DNA of 64,000 nucleotides from Novosphingobium piscinae (GTDB taxonomy: Bacteria > Pseudomonadota > Alphaproteobacteria > Sphingomonadales > Sphingomonadaceae): positions 62,001 to 126,000 of the forward strand of contig NZ_JACLAX010000010.1 of NCBI RefSeq assembly GCF_014230355.1, in the 5' to 3' direction. Positions 27,254 to 37,257 of this stretch are shown here, piece by piece; position 1 is the stretch's first letter; each line of letters begins with the position of its first letter. A model generated the notes under the pieces. That model ran no database searches and was not told the DNA's origin. It saw only the letters and a list, made by a program, of their open reading frames with translations. The translations under genes were made by a program, and so were the position numbers.

Positions 27254-30200
27254 TCCTCTCCGACCTCGCGATTCGCCGGCCGGTCGTCGCGGCGGTCCTG
27301 GCCATCCTGCTGACGGTGATCGGCGTGGTCGGCTTCCTCGGCCTGCCGGTCCGGGAATATCCCGATACCGATCCGCCGGTGGTCTCGGTCTCGACAACCT
27401 ATACCGGCGCCAGTGCCCAGGTGATCGAGAACCGCATCACCCAGCCGCTCGAGGACCGCCTCGCCGGGATCGACGGGATCGACTCGATTGCGTCGCGCTC
27501 GCAGGATGGACGCTCTGACATCACAATCGAGTTCCGTCCGGGACGCGATGTCGATTCGGCCGCCAATGACGTCCGTGATCGCGTTGGTGGGGCCGCCTCG
27601 ACCCTGCCCGAGGATGCGTTGGCCCCCGAAGTGCGCAAGGTCGATGCCGATGCGCAGCCGATCATGTTCCTGTTCGTCCGGGCACCGGGCTGGGATCAGG
27701 TCAGGCTGGGCGAATTCGCCGAGCGGCAGGTGATCGACCGGCTCGCCACGGTGGACGGGGTGGCGCAGCTCAACCAGATCGGCCTGGCCCGCCCGTCGAT
27801 GCGGATCTGGCTCGATCCCGGTCGCCTGGCGGCTTTCCGTCTGACCCCGCGCGATATCGAGAGCGCGCTGCGCAGCCAGAACGTCGAGCTGCCGGCCGGG
27901 CGGATCGAGGGTCGGTCCCAGAACCTGTCGCTGCGCGTCCGTCGCGGCTTCACCACTCCCGCCGAGTTCCGGACCCTGGTGGTCGGCCGCGGCGCCGACG
28001 GCTACCTGGTTCGACTGGGCGACGTGGCGCGGATCGAGGAGGCGGCCGAGAACCCCTACTCGGCCTTCCGCTACAACGGCGAGGAGGGCGTGGGCATCGG
28101 CGTGGTGCGCCAGTCGGGAGCCAACACCCTGGCTGTGGCCCAGGCGATCAAGGTCGCGGTCGACCAGTTGCGCAAGGACCTCCCGCCCGGGGTCGAGATC
28201 CTCTACGGCAGCGACAGTTCGCTGTTCATCGAGCAGGCCATCAAGGGCGTCTGGCACACTCTCCTCGAGGCCGCCGTGCTCGTCACGGTGGTGATCTTCC
28301 TGTTCCTCGGCTCGGGCCGCGCCACGCTGATTCCCGCGATAACCGTGCCGATCTGCCTGATCTCGACCTTCGCGGTGCTGTGGCTGCTCGGCTACTCGAT
28401 CAACCTGCTCACCCTGCTGGCCATGGTCCTGGCGATCGGCCTGGTGGTCGACGATGCGATCGTGGTGCTCGAGAACGTCCACCACCGCATCGAGGAGGGC
28501 GAACCCCCGCTGGTTGCGGCGTTCCGCGGCGCGCGGCAGGTGGGCTTCGCGGTGATCGCCACCACCCTGGTGGTCTGTGCGGTGTTCGTGCCGGTGATGT
28601 TCCTGGCGGGTCAGACCGGTCTGCTGTTCCGCGAACTCGCCGCGACCATGATCGCCTCGGTCGGGATTTCCGGCTTTCTGGCGCTGACCCTCGCGCCGAT
28701 GCTGTGCTCGAAGCTGCTCCGGCCCACCAGCCGTGAAGGCTTTTCGGCCAAGGTCGAGGCCGTGCTCGAGCGCTACACCCAGCACTATGCCCGTCTGCTC
28801 GACCGGGTGCTGGCCAACTGGAAGCCGCTGGCCGTGGGCGTCGCCGTCTTGCTCGTCGGGTCCGCCGGACTGTTTATGACGCTCAAGTCCGAGCTGGTCC
28901 CGCCCGAGGACACCGGGCTGGTCGACATCCGCCTCAATGCCCCCGAGGGGACGGGCTATGCCCAGCTGGATGCGTGGATGAAGCAAGTCGAAAAGACGAT
29001 CGTGCCCCTGGTCGGCAAGGGGCCGGTACGCGCCATGAACGCGCGCCTGCCCGGCGGCTTCGGTGCCGGGGCAAGCGAGGATTTCGATACCGCCAACGTC
29101 ACCATCTTCCTCAAGCACTGGGACGAGCGCACCCAGACCTCGCAGGACGTAACCCGGGTGATCAACCGCAAGCTCAGCCAGCTGGCGGCGCTGCGCGGCA
29201 ACGCCACGGTGCGCGCCTCGCTGGCGCGCGGGCGTGGGCAGCCGATCAGCTTCGTCATCGCCGGAACGACCTACGAGGATCTCGCCGTGGCCCGCGACCG
29301 GATCCTCGCCGCGGCGCGCGACAATCCCGGCATACTCAACCTCGATGCCGATTACATCGAGACCAAGCCCCAGACCTTGATCGACGTCGACCGCCAGCGC
29401 GCCGGCGATCTCGGCATTTCGGTCGATGACGTCAGCCAGGCCTTGCAGACCCTGATGGGCTCCCGGCGGGTCTCGACCTATGTTCGTGACGGCAAGGAGT
29501 ACCGGGTCATCGTCCAGGCGGATGCGGCCGAGCGGACCAGCGAGGAAAAGCTCGGCACGGTCTATCTCCGGGCGCGGAGCGGCGCCTTGGTGCCCCTGTC
29601 GAGCCTCGTCACCTTGCGCGAGAGCTCGACTGCCAAGGAATTGGGACGCTACAACAAGTTGCGGGCAATCACCCTGCAGGGCGGCGTGGCTCCGGGCTAC
29701 ACGCTGGGCCAGGCATTGGCCTTCCTCGAGGCCCAGGCGGCGCAGTCACCGGAGGTCATCGGCGTGGGCTACAAGGGCGAGAGCCAGTCGCTCAAGCAGA
29801 CCGGAGGATCGATCTGGATCGTCTTCGGGCTGACCGTGGGGGTGATCTACCTGCTGCTGGCGGCACAGTTCGAAAGCTTCATCCATCCCGCGGTGATCAT
29901 CAGTGCCGTGCCGCTGGCCGTGGCCGGCGGGGTGATCGGGCTGGCCGCGGCGGGCATGACGATCAACCTGTTCAGCCAGATCGGGCTGGTCATGCTGGTC
30001 GGGTTGGCTGCCAAGAACGGCGTGTTGATCATCGAGTATGCCAACCAGCTGCGCGACGAAGGTCTGGCCGTGCCCGAGGCGATCCGCGAAGCCTCGGTCC
30101 GCCGGATCAGGCCGATCATGATGACCTCGCTGGCAACCGTGGCGGGCGCGGTGCCGCTGGCGCTGAGCCAGGGCGCCGGCGCCGGTGCGCGCGGCGCGAT

Positions 30201-30381
30201 CGGCATGGTGATCGTGTTCGGCGTGACCATCGCCACGGTGGTCACGCTGTTTGTCGTCCCGGTCCTGTACCGCTGGCTGGCCCCCTATACGACCTCGCCG
30301 CAGGCGGTCAGTCGCCGCTTGCGCGCCTTGACCGGCGGCCCGGTGAGCGAGGCCGAGCCGCCGCTGGCCGAGGCCGCCTGA
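27250..30381 (+). CDS. RND efflux transporter, HAE1-type inner-membrane pump
   Basis: 1043 residues, the usual size for AcrB/MexB-like pumps. It begins ILSDLAIRRPVVAAVLAILL (TM1) and FREYPDTDPPVV-like text (here VREYPDTDPPVVSVSTTYTG), with the proton-relay aspartate pair in GLVVDDAIVVLENVHH and the conserved repeat GLAAKNGVLIIEYANQ in the second half. It is translationally coupled to the adaptor. Location at the end of the amine-oxidation genes suggests export of toxic amines or their aldehyde products, but specificity is not readable from sequence. Confidence 0.93.
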   Translation: MILSDLAIRRPVVAAVLAILLTVIGVVGFLGLPVREYPDTDPPVVSVSTTYTGASAQVIENRITQPLEDRLAGIDGIDSIASRSQDGRSDITIEFRPGRDVDSAANDVRDRVGGAASTLPEDALAPEVRKVDADAQPIMFLFVRAPGWDQVRLGEFAERQVIDRLATVDGVAQLNQIGLARPSMRIWLDPGRLAAFRLTPRDIESALRSQNVELPAGRIEGRSQNLSLRVRRGFTTPAEFRTLVVGRGADGYLVRLGDVARIEEAAENPYSAFRYNGEEGVGIGVVRQSGANTLAVAQAIKVAVDQLRKDLPPGVEILYGSDSSLFIEQAIKGVWHTLLEAAVLVTVVIFLFLGSGRATLIPAITVPICLISTFAVLWLLGYSINLLTLLAMVLAIGLVVDDAIVVLENVHHRIEEGEPPLVAAFRGARQVGFAVIATTLVVCAVFVPVMFLAGQTGLLFRELAATMIASVGISGFLALTLAPMLCSKLLRPTSREGFSAKVEAVLERYTQHYARLLDRVLANWKPLAVGVAVLLVGSAGLFMTLKSELVPPEDTGLVDIRLNAPEGTGYAQLDAWMKQVEKTIVPLVGKGPVRAMNARLPGGFGAGASEDFDTANVTIFLKHWDERTQTSQDVTRVINRKLSQLAALRGNATVRASLARGRGQPISFVIAGTTYEDLAVARDRILAAARDNPGILNLDADYIETKPQTLIDVDRQRAGDLGISVDDVSQALQTLMGSRRVSTYVRDGKEYRVIVQADAAERTSEEKLGTVYLRARSGALVPLSSLVTLRESSTAKELGRYNKLRAITLQGGVAPGYTLGQALAFLEAQAAQSPEVIGVGYKGESQSLKQTGGSIWIVFGLTVGVIYLLLAAQFESFIHPAVIISAVPLAVAGGVIGLAAAGMTINLFSQIGLVMLVGLAAKNGVLIIEYANQLRDEGLAVPEAIREASVRRIRPIMMTSLATVAGAVPLALSQGAGAGARGAIGMVIVFGVTIATVVTLFVVPVLYRWLAPYTTSPQAVSRRLRALTGGPVSEAEPPLAEAA

Positions 30382-30414
30382 ACCGCAGGCCGCGAGCCGA
30401 CCGGCGACGCACAA

Positions 30415-30439
30415 ACGCCGGAGACAGCGTCCCCGGCGT
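30415..30439. terminator. Hairpin between the RND pump and UrcA-like gene
   Basis: ACGCCGG (30415-30421) pairs with CCGGCGT (30433-30439), extended by an inner GAC/GTC. A second hairpin, GGTCCGGC/GCCGGACC, is at 30492-30512. Both lie between convergent genes. Only the first has a short T-rich flank on the minus strand (TTTGT). Confidence 0.35.
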
Positions 30440-30529
30440 GCAGCCCATCGCGTGGGCGGGTTGGGTTGGCGGGCCAGGGCCAGCGGGGCGCGGTCCGGCG
30501 CAGGGCCGGACCGGACACCCCGGCTAACC

Positions 30530-30844
30530 TCAGTTGGTCGCCATCCGCGCGTTGTTGGTCGCGGCCATCACGAGCTGGCGCACCTTCGGCTCGATGCTGG
30601 CGCTCATCTCACGGCGGCACTTGAAGTCCGGCGAGAGGTCGGCGCCGATGCGGTCACCCGGGTTGCACGCAGCAGCGATCTGACGTGCAGCGGCCGAACG
30701 GAACTTGGCAACCGACTCGGGGTTGGCGAAATCGACGCCATTGGCGACGACCGGCAGGCTCACCTTCTCGCGGCCACCGGCGAGGGCGGCGGAGGATCCG
30801 GCGAGCAGGGCAACCGCGACCAGCGCGGCGGGGAGGATCTTCAT
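30530..30844 (-). CDS. Small secreted UrcA-family-like protein
   Basis: 104 residues. A clear signal peptide (about 1-23, ending ALAGG) is followed by a short beta segment, then FRSAAARQIAAACNPGDR and a second cysteine in FKCRREMSAS. The two spaced cysteines and the helix around them match the UrcA pattern I recall from alphaproteobacteria; the function of that family is unknown. A good ribosome site (GCAGGAGAAAG) precedes the ATG at 30844. It is preceded by an AT-rich control region. Confidence 0.6.
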   Translation of the reverse strand: MKILPAALVAVALLAGSSAALAGGREKVSLPVVANGVDFANPESVAKFRSAAARQIAAACNPGDRIGADLSPDFKCRREMSASIEPKVRQLVMAATNNARMATN

Positions 30845-31209
30845 GGTCTTTCTCCTGCGAATGTTATTATCTATTTTGATTTGGGTAATACTTGAGAAGT
30901 TCCGGCGTCAGGCTTATCCGGGGTGCGTTGACCTCTCATGCCTGTCAGCGTTCTAGTTGCGCTTAGTTGTCAAATAAGCCTGACAATACGGGGCGACAAC
31001 CCGAAATCCTCTGCTGCACCGCAGAAATTCGCCACTTTTTCATGCTGTAGGTGCGAACATAGCCGTCAAATTGAATGAATTGTGACGACTTTGATAACTT
31101 GTGTATCCCAAGTACTACCGAAACACTGTCCAGATCGCGACCAGTCAAGGCTGTCATGGTCGGCCGAGTCGCAAGGCCGCCCCGGATCTGACATGCCGGT
31201 TGGCGCCGC
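30845..31209. promoter_or_regulatory. AT-rich intergenic region upstream of the UrcA-like gene, with a spaced inverted repeat
   Basis: 365 bases with no convincing gene. The base composition is clearly lower in GC than the flanking genes. GTCAGGCTTAT (30908-30918) and ATAAGCCTGAC (30974-30984) form a perfect 11-base inverted repeat separated by 55 bases. The region should carry the promoter of the UrcA-like gene and the 3' control of nothing else, since the gene at 31210 ends here. Confidence 0.45.
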
Positions 31210-32664
31210 CTAACGTCCGATCAGGCCCAGCGCATGCCGGATGAAGGCATCGCGGTCTCGCACCCATTCCGCGCCCGGCGGCAGCACCGGATCGACATAG
31301 GTCCAGCCTTCGGGCGAAAAGGCACGGGTGAAGCGGCCACGGGTGTTGAAGGCCAGCGAGACCATCCGCTGCTGGGCCCGCGTGGTGCGGTCCTGCCCCT
31401 CCACCGTGGTCGAGCCGCCCGGCGCCATGGCCAGCCCCTGCGGCCGCAGCGCGAAGACATAGGGTTCGGTCCTGAAGCTCTCGACCGTGACGTTCTGGAA
31501 CACCGACAGATAGACGCGGTCGAGCACGCCGAGCGGGGCCGGCGGCATCCGCCACGCCGGGGTGACCAGCACCGGCCACGGGTAGTTCTGCGGCTGGCCG
31601 TAGACGATCTCGGCGCGCAGATCGACCAGGGTGTCGCGCACCGTCTGGAGTGGCGCGACCCGGTAGAGCCGCAGATAGTTGGCCCAGGTGAACCCGAAGG
31701 ACGAGGCATCGATCAGCGGCATGGCCGAAGGCGGGGACCCCGCCGGCACGTTCGACACGGTCAGGTTCTCGTAGATGCGCAGATAGGCCTTGTCCTTGAG
31801 CTGGTGCCCGCTCGCCTGGTCCTGCCACGCGCGCTGGCCGCGCCAGACCGAACTGCGCAGGTGCGTGACCAGCGTGCCATTGATGTAAGTGCTGTGCTCC
31901 TGGTCGGTGTTGGTCCCGACATTGCCAGCGATATCGCTGTCCTCGACGAACAGCATGGTCTGTCCGCTGGGGAGGAACAGGGCGTTCTTGCCGCCATAGA
32001 GCCGGACGCGGCGCAGCACGGCGCTGAACAGGCCGGGGCGCTGGCCGTCGAACACCTCGAGGTTGAGCGCGCCCTTGGGCTGGATCGCGCCGGGAAAGTC
32101 GAGCTCGACGTCGCGCAGCTCGAAGTGGATCCGCTGGGTGCCGATATCGAACAGCCGCAGGCCGAGCGAGGCCCACGGATCATTGGTGCGGAAGGTCACC
32201 CGCCGCCCGGGGATCGATGACCGGATCAGATACTGGGTCCCGTCGAGCGGTCCGACCACCTGCGGCTGCCACGGCGCGAAGGGGTAGACGCAGGGCCGGC
32301 CGGCCCCGTCGAGCGCCTCGTAGACGAACTCGAATCCGCCCTCGACCCGGCCGCCAAGCGAGTCCGCGCCGCGGCCGGCATAGACCTCGCGTCCTGCTGC
32401 GCGCGAGGCGTCGCAGCGGATCACCAGCCGCACCGCGGGGCGGCGCAGACCGCGCGTCGGCATGTAGAACGGATAGAGCGTATCGGCGACGGCAGGATCA
32501 ACCGGCGGCAGTGCCACCGGGAGCGTTGTCGGCGGAGCCGGCGGCGGCAGGGCCCGGGCCCGGGGGGTGCCGGGATCGGCTGCACCCGAAGGACCCGGCT
32601 GCAGGGCCACGCAGCTGAGCGCCAGCACGACCACGGCGATTACGGGTTTGGGGCGAAGGGTCAC
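31210..32664 (-). CDS. Secreted protein of unknown function, probably a parallel beta-helix
   Basis: 484 residues. A signal peptide (hydrophobic AVVVLALSCVAL, then a Pro/Ala-rich linker) is followed by a body rich in short beta-strand repeats with Asn/Gly/Asp turns, such as LRLFDIGTQRIHFELRDV, LNLEVFDGQ, LRRVRLYGGKNALFL and MLFVEDSDIAGNVG. This spacing suggests a right-handed beta-helix like those of pectate lyase-fold or surface proteins. I do not recognise a catalytic motif and assign no function. The GTG at 32664 has GGAG nine bases before it; a TTG at 32685 is an alternative start. Confidence 0.65.
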   Translation of the reverse strand: MTLRPKPVIAVVVLALSCVALQPGPSGAADPGTPRARALPPPAPPTTLPVALPPVDPAVADTLYPFYMPTRGLRRPAVRLVIRCDASRAAGREVYAGRGADSLGGRVEGGFEFVYEALDGAGRPCVYPFAPWQPQVVGPLDGTQYLIRSSIPGRRVTFRTNDPWASLGLRLFDIGTQRIHFELRDVELDFPGAIQPKGALNLEVFDGQRPGLFSAVLRRVRLYGGKNALFLPSGQTMLFVEDSDIAGNVGTNTDQEHSTYINGTLVTHLRSSVWRGQRAWQDQASGHQLKDKAYLRIYENLTVSNVPAGSPPSAMPLIDASSFGFTWANYLRLYRVAPLQTVRDTLVDLRAEIVYGQPQNYPWPVLVTPAWRMPPAPLGVLDRVYLSVFQNVTVESFRTEPYVFALRPQGLAMAPGGSTTVEGQDRTTRAQQRMVSLAFNTRGRFTRAFSPEGWTYVDPVLPPGAEWVRDRDAFIRHALGLIGR

Positions 32665-32756
32665 GCCGGGAGCTCCACGAGGCAAGGCTGGCGGTTGACC
32701 TTAGCGCCTGGCGCTGTGGGAAAGGTAAATGAGCGCAGCGCGGGGGCCGTGCCGGG

Positions 32757-34637
32757 TCAGAAGCTGCTCCAGTCGTCGTCCGGACGCGCCAGGGCCAGGT
32801 TGCCGGTCACCGGGGGCGCCATGGTGACCGCGCGTGCAGGGGCGGGCAGGGCCGGTGCGGCGGGGCGCTGTGCCGGCCGGCTCGCCACGGCGCTGGCCCG
32901 GCGGTTGGTCTCGGCGCGATGCCCGCTGCGGCTGGCGACATCGCGTGTGCGGAAGGCCGAGACCAGGTCCATCATGCAGTCCGCCTCGGTGTTGAGCGCG
33001 CGCGTGGCGGCGGTCGACTGCTCGACCATGGCGGCGTTCTGCTGGGTCATCCGGTCCATGTCGAGCACGGCGCCGTTGATCTGCTGCAGGCTCTTGGCCT
33101 GCTGCTCGGCCGCGCTGGCGATCTCGGCGACCAGGGTGTTGATCTCACCGATCCGCCCGACGATCTCGCGCAGCCGGGTTCCGGTGGTACCGACCAGACC
33201 GACCCCGGCGGTGACCTGGTCCGAACTGTTCGAGATCAGCGCGCGGATATCGCGCGAGGCGTCGGCGCTGCGTTGGGCCAGTGCGCGGACCTCGTTGGCC
33301 ACCACGGCGAAGCCCTTGCCCGCCTCGCCGGCCCGCGCTGCCTCGACCCCGGCGTTGAGCGCAAGCAGGTTGGTCTGGAAGGCGATCCCGTCAATTACGC
33401 TGATGATCTGGGCGATCTGCTGTGCCGATTCCTCGATCTGGGCCATTGCCGCAACCGCCTGCTCGACCACCCGGCCACCTTCGAGCGCTTCGCCATGGGC
33501 CAGGGCGATCGACTGCTGCACCGCCACGGCCCCGGCGGCGGTGGCGCTGACCGAGCCGGTCACCTGGTTCATCGCGGCGGCGGTCTCCTCGAGATTGGCC
33601 GCCTGCTGCTCGTTGCGCCTGGCCAGATCGTCGGCGGCGGCGCGGATCTCGGTGATCGAGGCGAGCACACCGCGCGCGCTGACGCGCACCGTGCCGATCG
33701 CGCCGCGCAGCGAGTCCTGCGCGCGGTTGAAGTTGTGACGCAGTTGTTCGTAGCCGGCCGGGAAGGTCTCTTCGATCGTGTACTCCAGGTCCTTGTCGGC
33801 AAGGTGGTCGAGCGCGTCGGACAGAGCGCGGACGACCTGCCGCTGTTCTTCCTCGGCCCGGGTCTTGGCGATCGCCCCCTGGCGAAAGGTTTCCATCGCT
33901 CGCGCCACTGTGCCGATTTCGTCCTGGCGCTCCTGGCCATCGATCGTGCGCTGGAAGTCACCTGCGGCGAGCGCCTCGATCGCCTTGGCCGTATCGGCCA
34001 GCGGGGCGACGATGCGGCTTCCGATCAACCGTCCCGCGATGAGGACCAGCGCCATGATCGCGGCAGCCAACAGCGCCACCACCGCGATCGCCAGCACCGT
34101 GGTGCGCTGTCCGTCGGCGACCAGCGTCGCGCGGTAGCGGTTCGAGGCGGCGACGAGCTGCTCGATCTGGTCGTGCTGGGCCGAGAACCGCGGGCCGAGC
34201 TCGGCATTGCGGATGGCGTTGGCACGGGCGATGTCGCCAGCCTTGGCCGCGGGCAGAAAGCGGGTGTCCATCGTCTCCCAGAAAGCATCGGCCTTCGTCA
34301 GCGAACTCTCGAGCTCGGCGCGCAGCTCGTCCGGAATCGGTGCGGTTTTCCAGTATTCCCGCCGTTGCCGGAAAGCGGCGCGGTTCTCGTCGATCTGGGC
34401 CAGCTCCTGGGCCATGGTCTCGGGGTTGGTGGTGATCAGCGTGGCGTGGAGGTAGGGCTCCACCACGAAGGCAGGCGGTGGCAGGATATCGGCCAGCAGC
34501 TCGTCCTGCAGTGATGTCGCGCGCGAGATCGGACCGCCGAAGCGGATCTGTGCCACGGCCAGCCCGCCCATCACCACTGCCACCAGCAGCAGGGAGATCA
34601 GGATGCGCACACCGTTGCGGGCCTGGGTCTGGATCAT
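32757..34637 (-). CDS. Methyl-accepting chemotaxis protein
   Basis: 626 residues. TM1 (about 11-30), a periplasmic four-helix-bundle-like sensor (31-180), TM2 (about 182-205), HAMP ([18 protein letters not shown]) and a long cytoplasmic coiled coil are followed. The signalling hairpin contains [20 protein letters not shown] and [19 protein letters not shown]. The C-terminus ends DDDWSSF after a flexible Ala/Pro linker, resembling the aromatic CheR/CheB-tethering tail of NWETF type. No other chemotaxis gene is nearby, so this is an orphan receptor feeding a pathway encoded elsewhere. The ligand is unknown. Confidence 0.92.
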   Translation of the reverse strand: MIQTQARNGVRILISLLLVAVVMGGLAVAQIRFGGPISRATSLQDELLADILPPPAFVVEPYLHATLITTNPETMAQELAQIDENRAAFRQRREYWKTAPIPDELRAELESSLTKADAFWETMDTRFLPAAKAGDIARANAIRNAELGPRFSAQHDQIEQLVAASNRYRATLVADGQRTTVLAIAVVALLAAAIMALVLIAGRLIGSRIVAPLADTAKAIEALAAGDFQRTIDGQERQDEIGTVARAMETFRQGAIAKTRAEEEQRQVVRALSDALDHLADKDLEYTIEETFPAGYEQLRHNFNRAQDSLRGAIGTVRVSARGVLASITEIRAAADDLARRNEQQAANLEETAAAMNQVTGSVSATAAGAVAVQQSIALAHGEALEGGRVVEQAVAAMAQIEESAQQIAQIISVIDGIAFQTNLLALNAGVEAARAGEAGKGFAVVANEVRALAQRSADASRDIRALISNSSDQVTAGVGLVGTTGTRLREIVGRIGEINTLVAEIASAAEQQAKSLQQINGAVLDMDRMTQQNAAMVEQSTAATRALNTEADCMMDLVSAFRTRDVASRSGHRAETNRRASAVASRPAQRPAAPALPAPARAVTMAPPVTGNLALARPDDDWSSF

Positions 34638-34756
34638 GGGCAGACGGGGTCCTTGGTTAATTTCGCGCTACCACGCTAACCTCGCGTCGCCTGACAATCG
34701 GTGTGGCCGACCTGCGTATTTGCCCAAAGGTCCCCGAGAAACCTCTGCGCCCCGGG

Positions 34757-37237
34757 CTAGCCGAGCGGCGGGCCGGGGGGCTGGGGGAACCGCGAGCGCG
34801 GTCCCTCGCCCCAGTCGGGCGCCAGCTTCTTGGGTGCGTGGGCAGCCGGATCCTCAAGGTAGCGGGCGATCGCGGCGGCACTGCGGGCGGCCCAGGCACC
34901 GACCAGCCGGTCCGGATCGCGGCGCCCGGCCAGAAGCGCACCCTGGCGCTGCAGCGTTTCGAGCACATAGCCGCGAGCTGCAGGGGCTGCCTCCGGATGG
35001 GCGCCGAGGATCATCAAGGCATCAAGCGTGAGCGATTGGACGGCGGTCTGCACGGCCCGGCCACCCTCGGTTCCCTCGCGCGGGGCGCCCAGTGTCCGGG
35101 CCACGATCGCATCGACCATCTCGGGGAACGTCAGCGTGTCCTTCTGGCGGGCGGCCAGCGCGAGCATGCGATTGGCCCGCGCGGCCTCGGTCAGCGGCTC
35201 GAGCACCAGGGCCGTGGCGATCCGGGCGGCCTGCAGCTGATCGAAGGCAGGATCGCCCGACAGATCCTCCTTGTTCGATCCGGGGGCGGCAACCAGCTGT
35301 GCCAACAGGCTCTCCGGCATGGCCAGCGCCGCCGGCTGCACCGCATCGAGCAGCAGCCCCAACACCTCCCGTTGCAGGGCGGCCGGGACGAATTCGGTGG
35401 GGGGGACAGTATCGCCCTTGACCACGAAGTTCTGGTAGAGCCCACCCACGTACTTTGCCGCGCTCTCGATCGCATAGCGGTGGTGCAGGTAGACCATCCA
35501 CAGCCGCGCGTCGCGCAGGGCGCCGACCGGTTCGCCGGGGGTCAGCGCTGCCTGGCCGTAGGTCTTCAGCAGGATGCTCCGCGCCGCGTAGGTTTCGCGC
35601 AGATAGGCGGTGGGAGTGGCGCGATCGTCGTACCAGGTCCAGCGCGGATCGGTGTCGGGCACATAGTGGAGACCGGCGGCGCGCATGTCGGCTATCACCT
35701 TGGCCAGCCCAGCCTTCTCGGCCCCGGGGGCGAAGACCGAATAGGCGTAGCGGACCATCATCTTGTCGTAGGCGCCGATCTGCTTCTGGAACGCCTCGGA
35801 CAGGTCAACATGGTCCCCGGCCACCTTCACCCGCGGCGAGGGATACTCCATCACCGACTGACGATCGTCGAGGCTCGAGGCGAAGTTGTGCTGGAAGCCG
35901 AGGGCATGGCCGAGTTCATGCGCCGTGAGCAGCGCCTGACGCACCAGCACCATGTCGCGCTGCCCGGCTGGCATCCCGGCGAAGGCGCCGGGGGTGACCA
36001 GTGCCGGATCGGCCACGGTCACTCCGCTGCCATCGGCGGGGAGCGCTGCGGTATAGGCATCCCAGTAGTTGGCGATGGTGCGGATGCGGTGCGTGTCCAT
36101 CCGCGTCTTCGAGCCGAGGATCTCACCGGTGCGGGGGTCGCGGTAGGTGCCGCCGCTGGAAAAGCCGCGCTCGTCCCGGTTGATCCACAGGACATAGGCG
36201 TAGCGGATGTCCATCGGGTCCATGTCGGCGGGGGCATCCTCGGCGCGGACCGCGTTGATGAAGCCGGCCTGTTCGAACGCCTTGTTCCACCACAGCGTGC
36301 CCTGCTTCATCGCGGTGCGGATGGGGGCCGGGATGGCCGGATCAAAGTAGAAGGTGATCGGCTTGACCGGCTCGCTCAGTGCGGCCGAGGGGTTTTTCTT
36401 CTCGAGCCGCCAGCGGGTGATCCACTTGGTTTCCGTGGGCTCGCTCACCTCCTTGGCATAATCGCGGAAGGTCAGCTCGCTCACCCCGATCCGCGGATCG
36501 CCGAGACGCGGGACATAGCCGCTTGGCGCCTTGAGGAAGCTGTGGTGGATGCGCAGGGTCAGGCTGCGCGGATCGGGCGTGACGCTGCGCACCAGTGCCC
36601 CCGGGGCATCCCCGGCGAAAGTGGCGATCGTCTCCACCTCGGAGTTGTCCGGGAAGGCCCTGGTGGCCGGCAGGTGGAACGCGCTGCGCGCCGGATCGAA
36701 CCGCCAGCCGCCTTGGTTGGCTCGCCGCAGAACGGCCTCGATCCCGGCGGCGTCGCGCAGGAACAGCCCGGTGGCATCAACCACTATCTTGCCTCCCGCG
36801 GTCGATTCGATCGGCAGGCTCGCAAGGACCGAGGTGGGAAAGGAATCGGCCACGCCGGTCGCCGTCTGGGCTGTGCCGGCCGTGGTGCGGTAGCCCGTGT
36901 TGATTTCGACCACCAGCACGCGCGACCCGGCGCGCTGGAAGCGGATCACCGCGCTGTCGAGGATGCCGCGATCGAGCGGCAACTCGACCGAGCCGCCGCC
37001 GCTTGCGGCCGAGACATAGTAGAGGATGTCGGTATCGAAGGCGGGCACCTCGATCAGCATGCGGCCCTTGGCCGCATCCCACACGAGTGGCACGAAACCC
37101 TCCATCCGCATCGCTGTCGGGCTGGTCGGCGTTGCCATCGGGGTGGGGGCCTGAGCCCGCGCAAGCGGCCCCGACAGCGCGATCAGGGCGAGGGCCGAAG
37201 CCGAGGCGAGGGGGTAGATGCGACGGGACAGGGGCAT
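34757..37237 (-). CDS. Exported zinc-dependent metalloprotease (DUF5117/DUF4953 family)
   Basis: 826 residues. A signal peptide (about 1-28) precedes a long N-terminal domain (AAKGRMLIEVPAFDTDILYY matches the DUF5117 start). A metzincin-like site, HELGHALGFQHNF, is at about residues 440-452, followed by SVMEYPSPRV, which could serve as the Met-turn. The C-terminal domain is helical. Members are secreted or periplasmic proteases of unknown substrate. The ATG at 37237 has GGAG about ten bases before it. It lies 20 bases after the Lrp gene stop on the same strand, so the regulator and protease are probably one operon. Confidence 0.85.
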   Translation of the reverse strand: MPLSRRIYPLASASALALIALSGPLARAQAPTPMATPTSPTAMRMEGFVPLVWDAAKGRMLIEVPAFDTDILYYVSAASGGGSVELPLDRGILDSAVIRFQRAGSRVLVVEINTGYRTTAGTAQTATGVADSFPTSVLASLPIESTAGGKIVVDATGLFLRDAAGIEAVLRRANQGGWRFDPARSAFHLPATRAFPDNSEVETIATFAGDAPGALVRSVTPDPRSLTLRIHHSFLKAPSGYVPRLGDPRIGVSELTFRDYAKEVSEPTETKWITRWRLEKKNPSAALSEPVKPITFYFDPAIPAPIRTAMKQGTLWWNKAFEQAGFINAVRAEDAPADMDPMDIRYAYVLWINRDERGFSSGGTYRDPRTGEILGSKTRMDTHRIRTIANYWDAYTAALPADGSGVTVADPALVTPGAFAGMPAGQRDMVLVRQALLTAHELGHALGFQHNFASSLDDRQSVMEYPSPRVKVAGDHVDLSEAFQKQIGAYDKMMVRYAYSVFAPGAEKAGLAKVIADMRAAGLHYVPDTDPRWTWYDDRATPTAYLRETYAARSILLKTYGQAALTPGEPVGALRDARLWMVYLHHRYAIESAAKYVGGLYQNFVVKGDTVPPTEFVPAALQREVLGLLLDAVQPAALAMPESLLAQLVAAPGSNKEDLSGDPAFDQLQAARIATALVLEPLTEAARANRMLALAARQKDTLTFPEMVDAIVARTLGAPREGTEGGRAVQTAVQSLTLDALMILGAHPEAAPAARGYVLETLQRQGALLAGRRDPDRLVGAWAARSAAAIARYLEDPAAHAPKKLAPDWGEGPRSRFPQPPGPPLG

Positions 37238-37257
37238 GGGCTTTGGCTCCACGATGA

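Noticed and set aside
25669..29118. An open frame of more than 1100 codons on the minus strand opposite the RND adaptor and pump
   Set aside because: It runs antisense to two well-supported genes. Long antisense frames are expected in GC-rich DNA, and its translation shows no domain.
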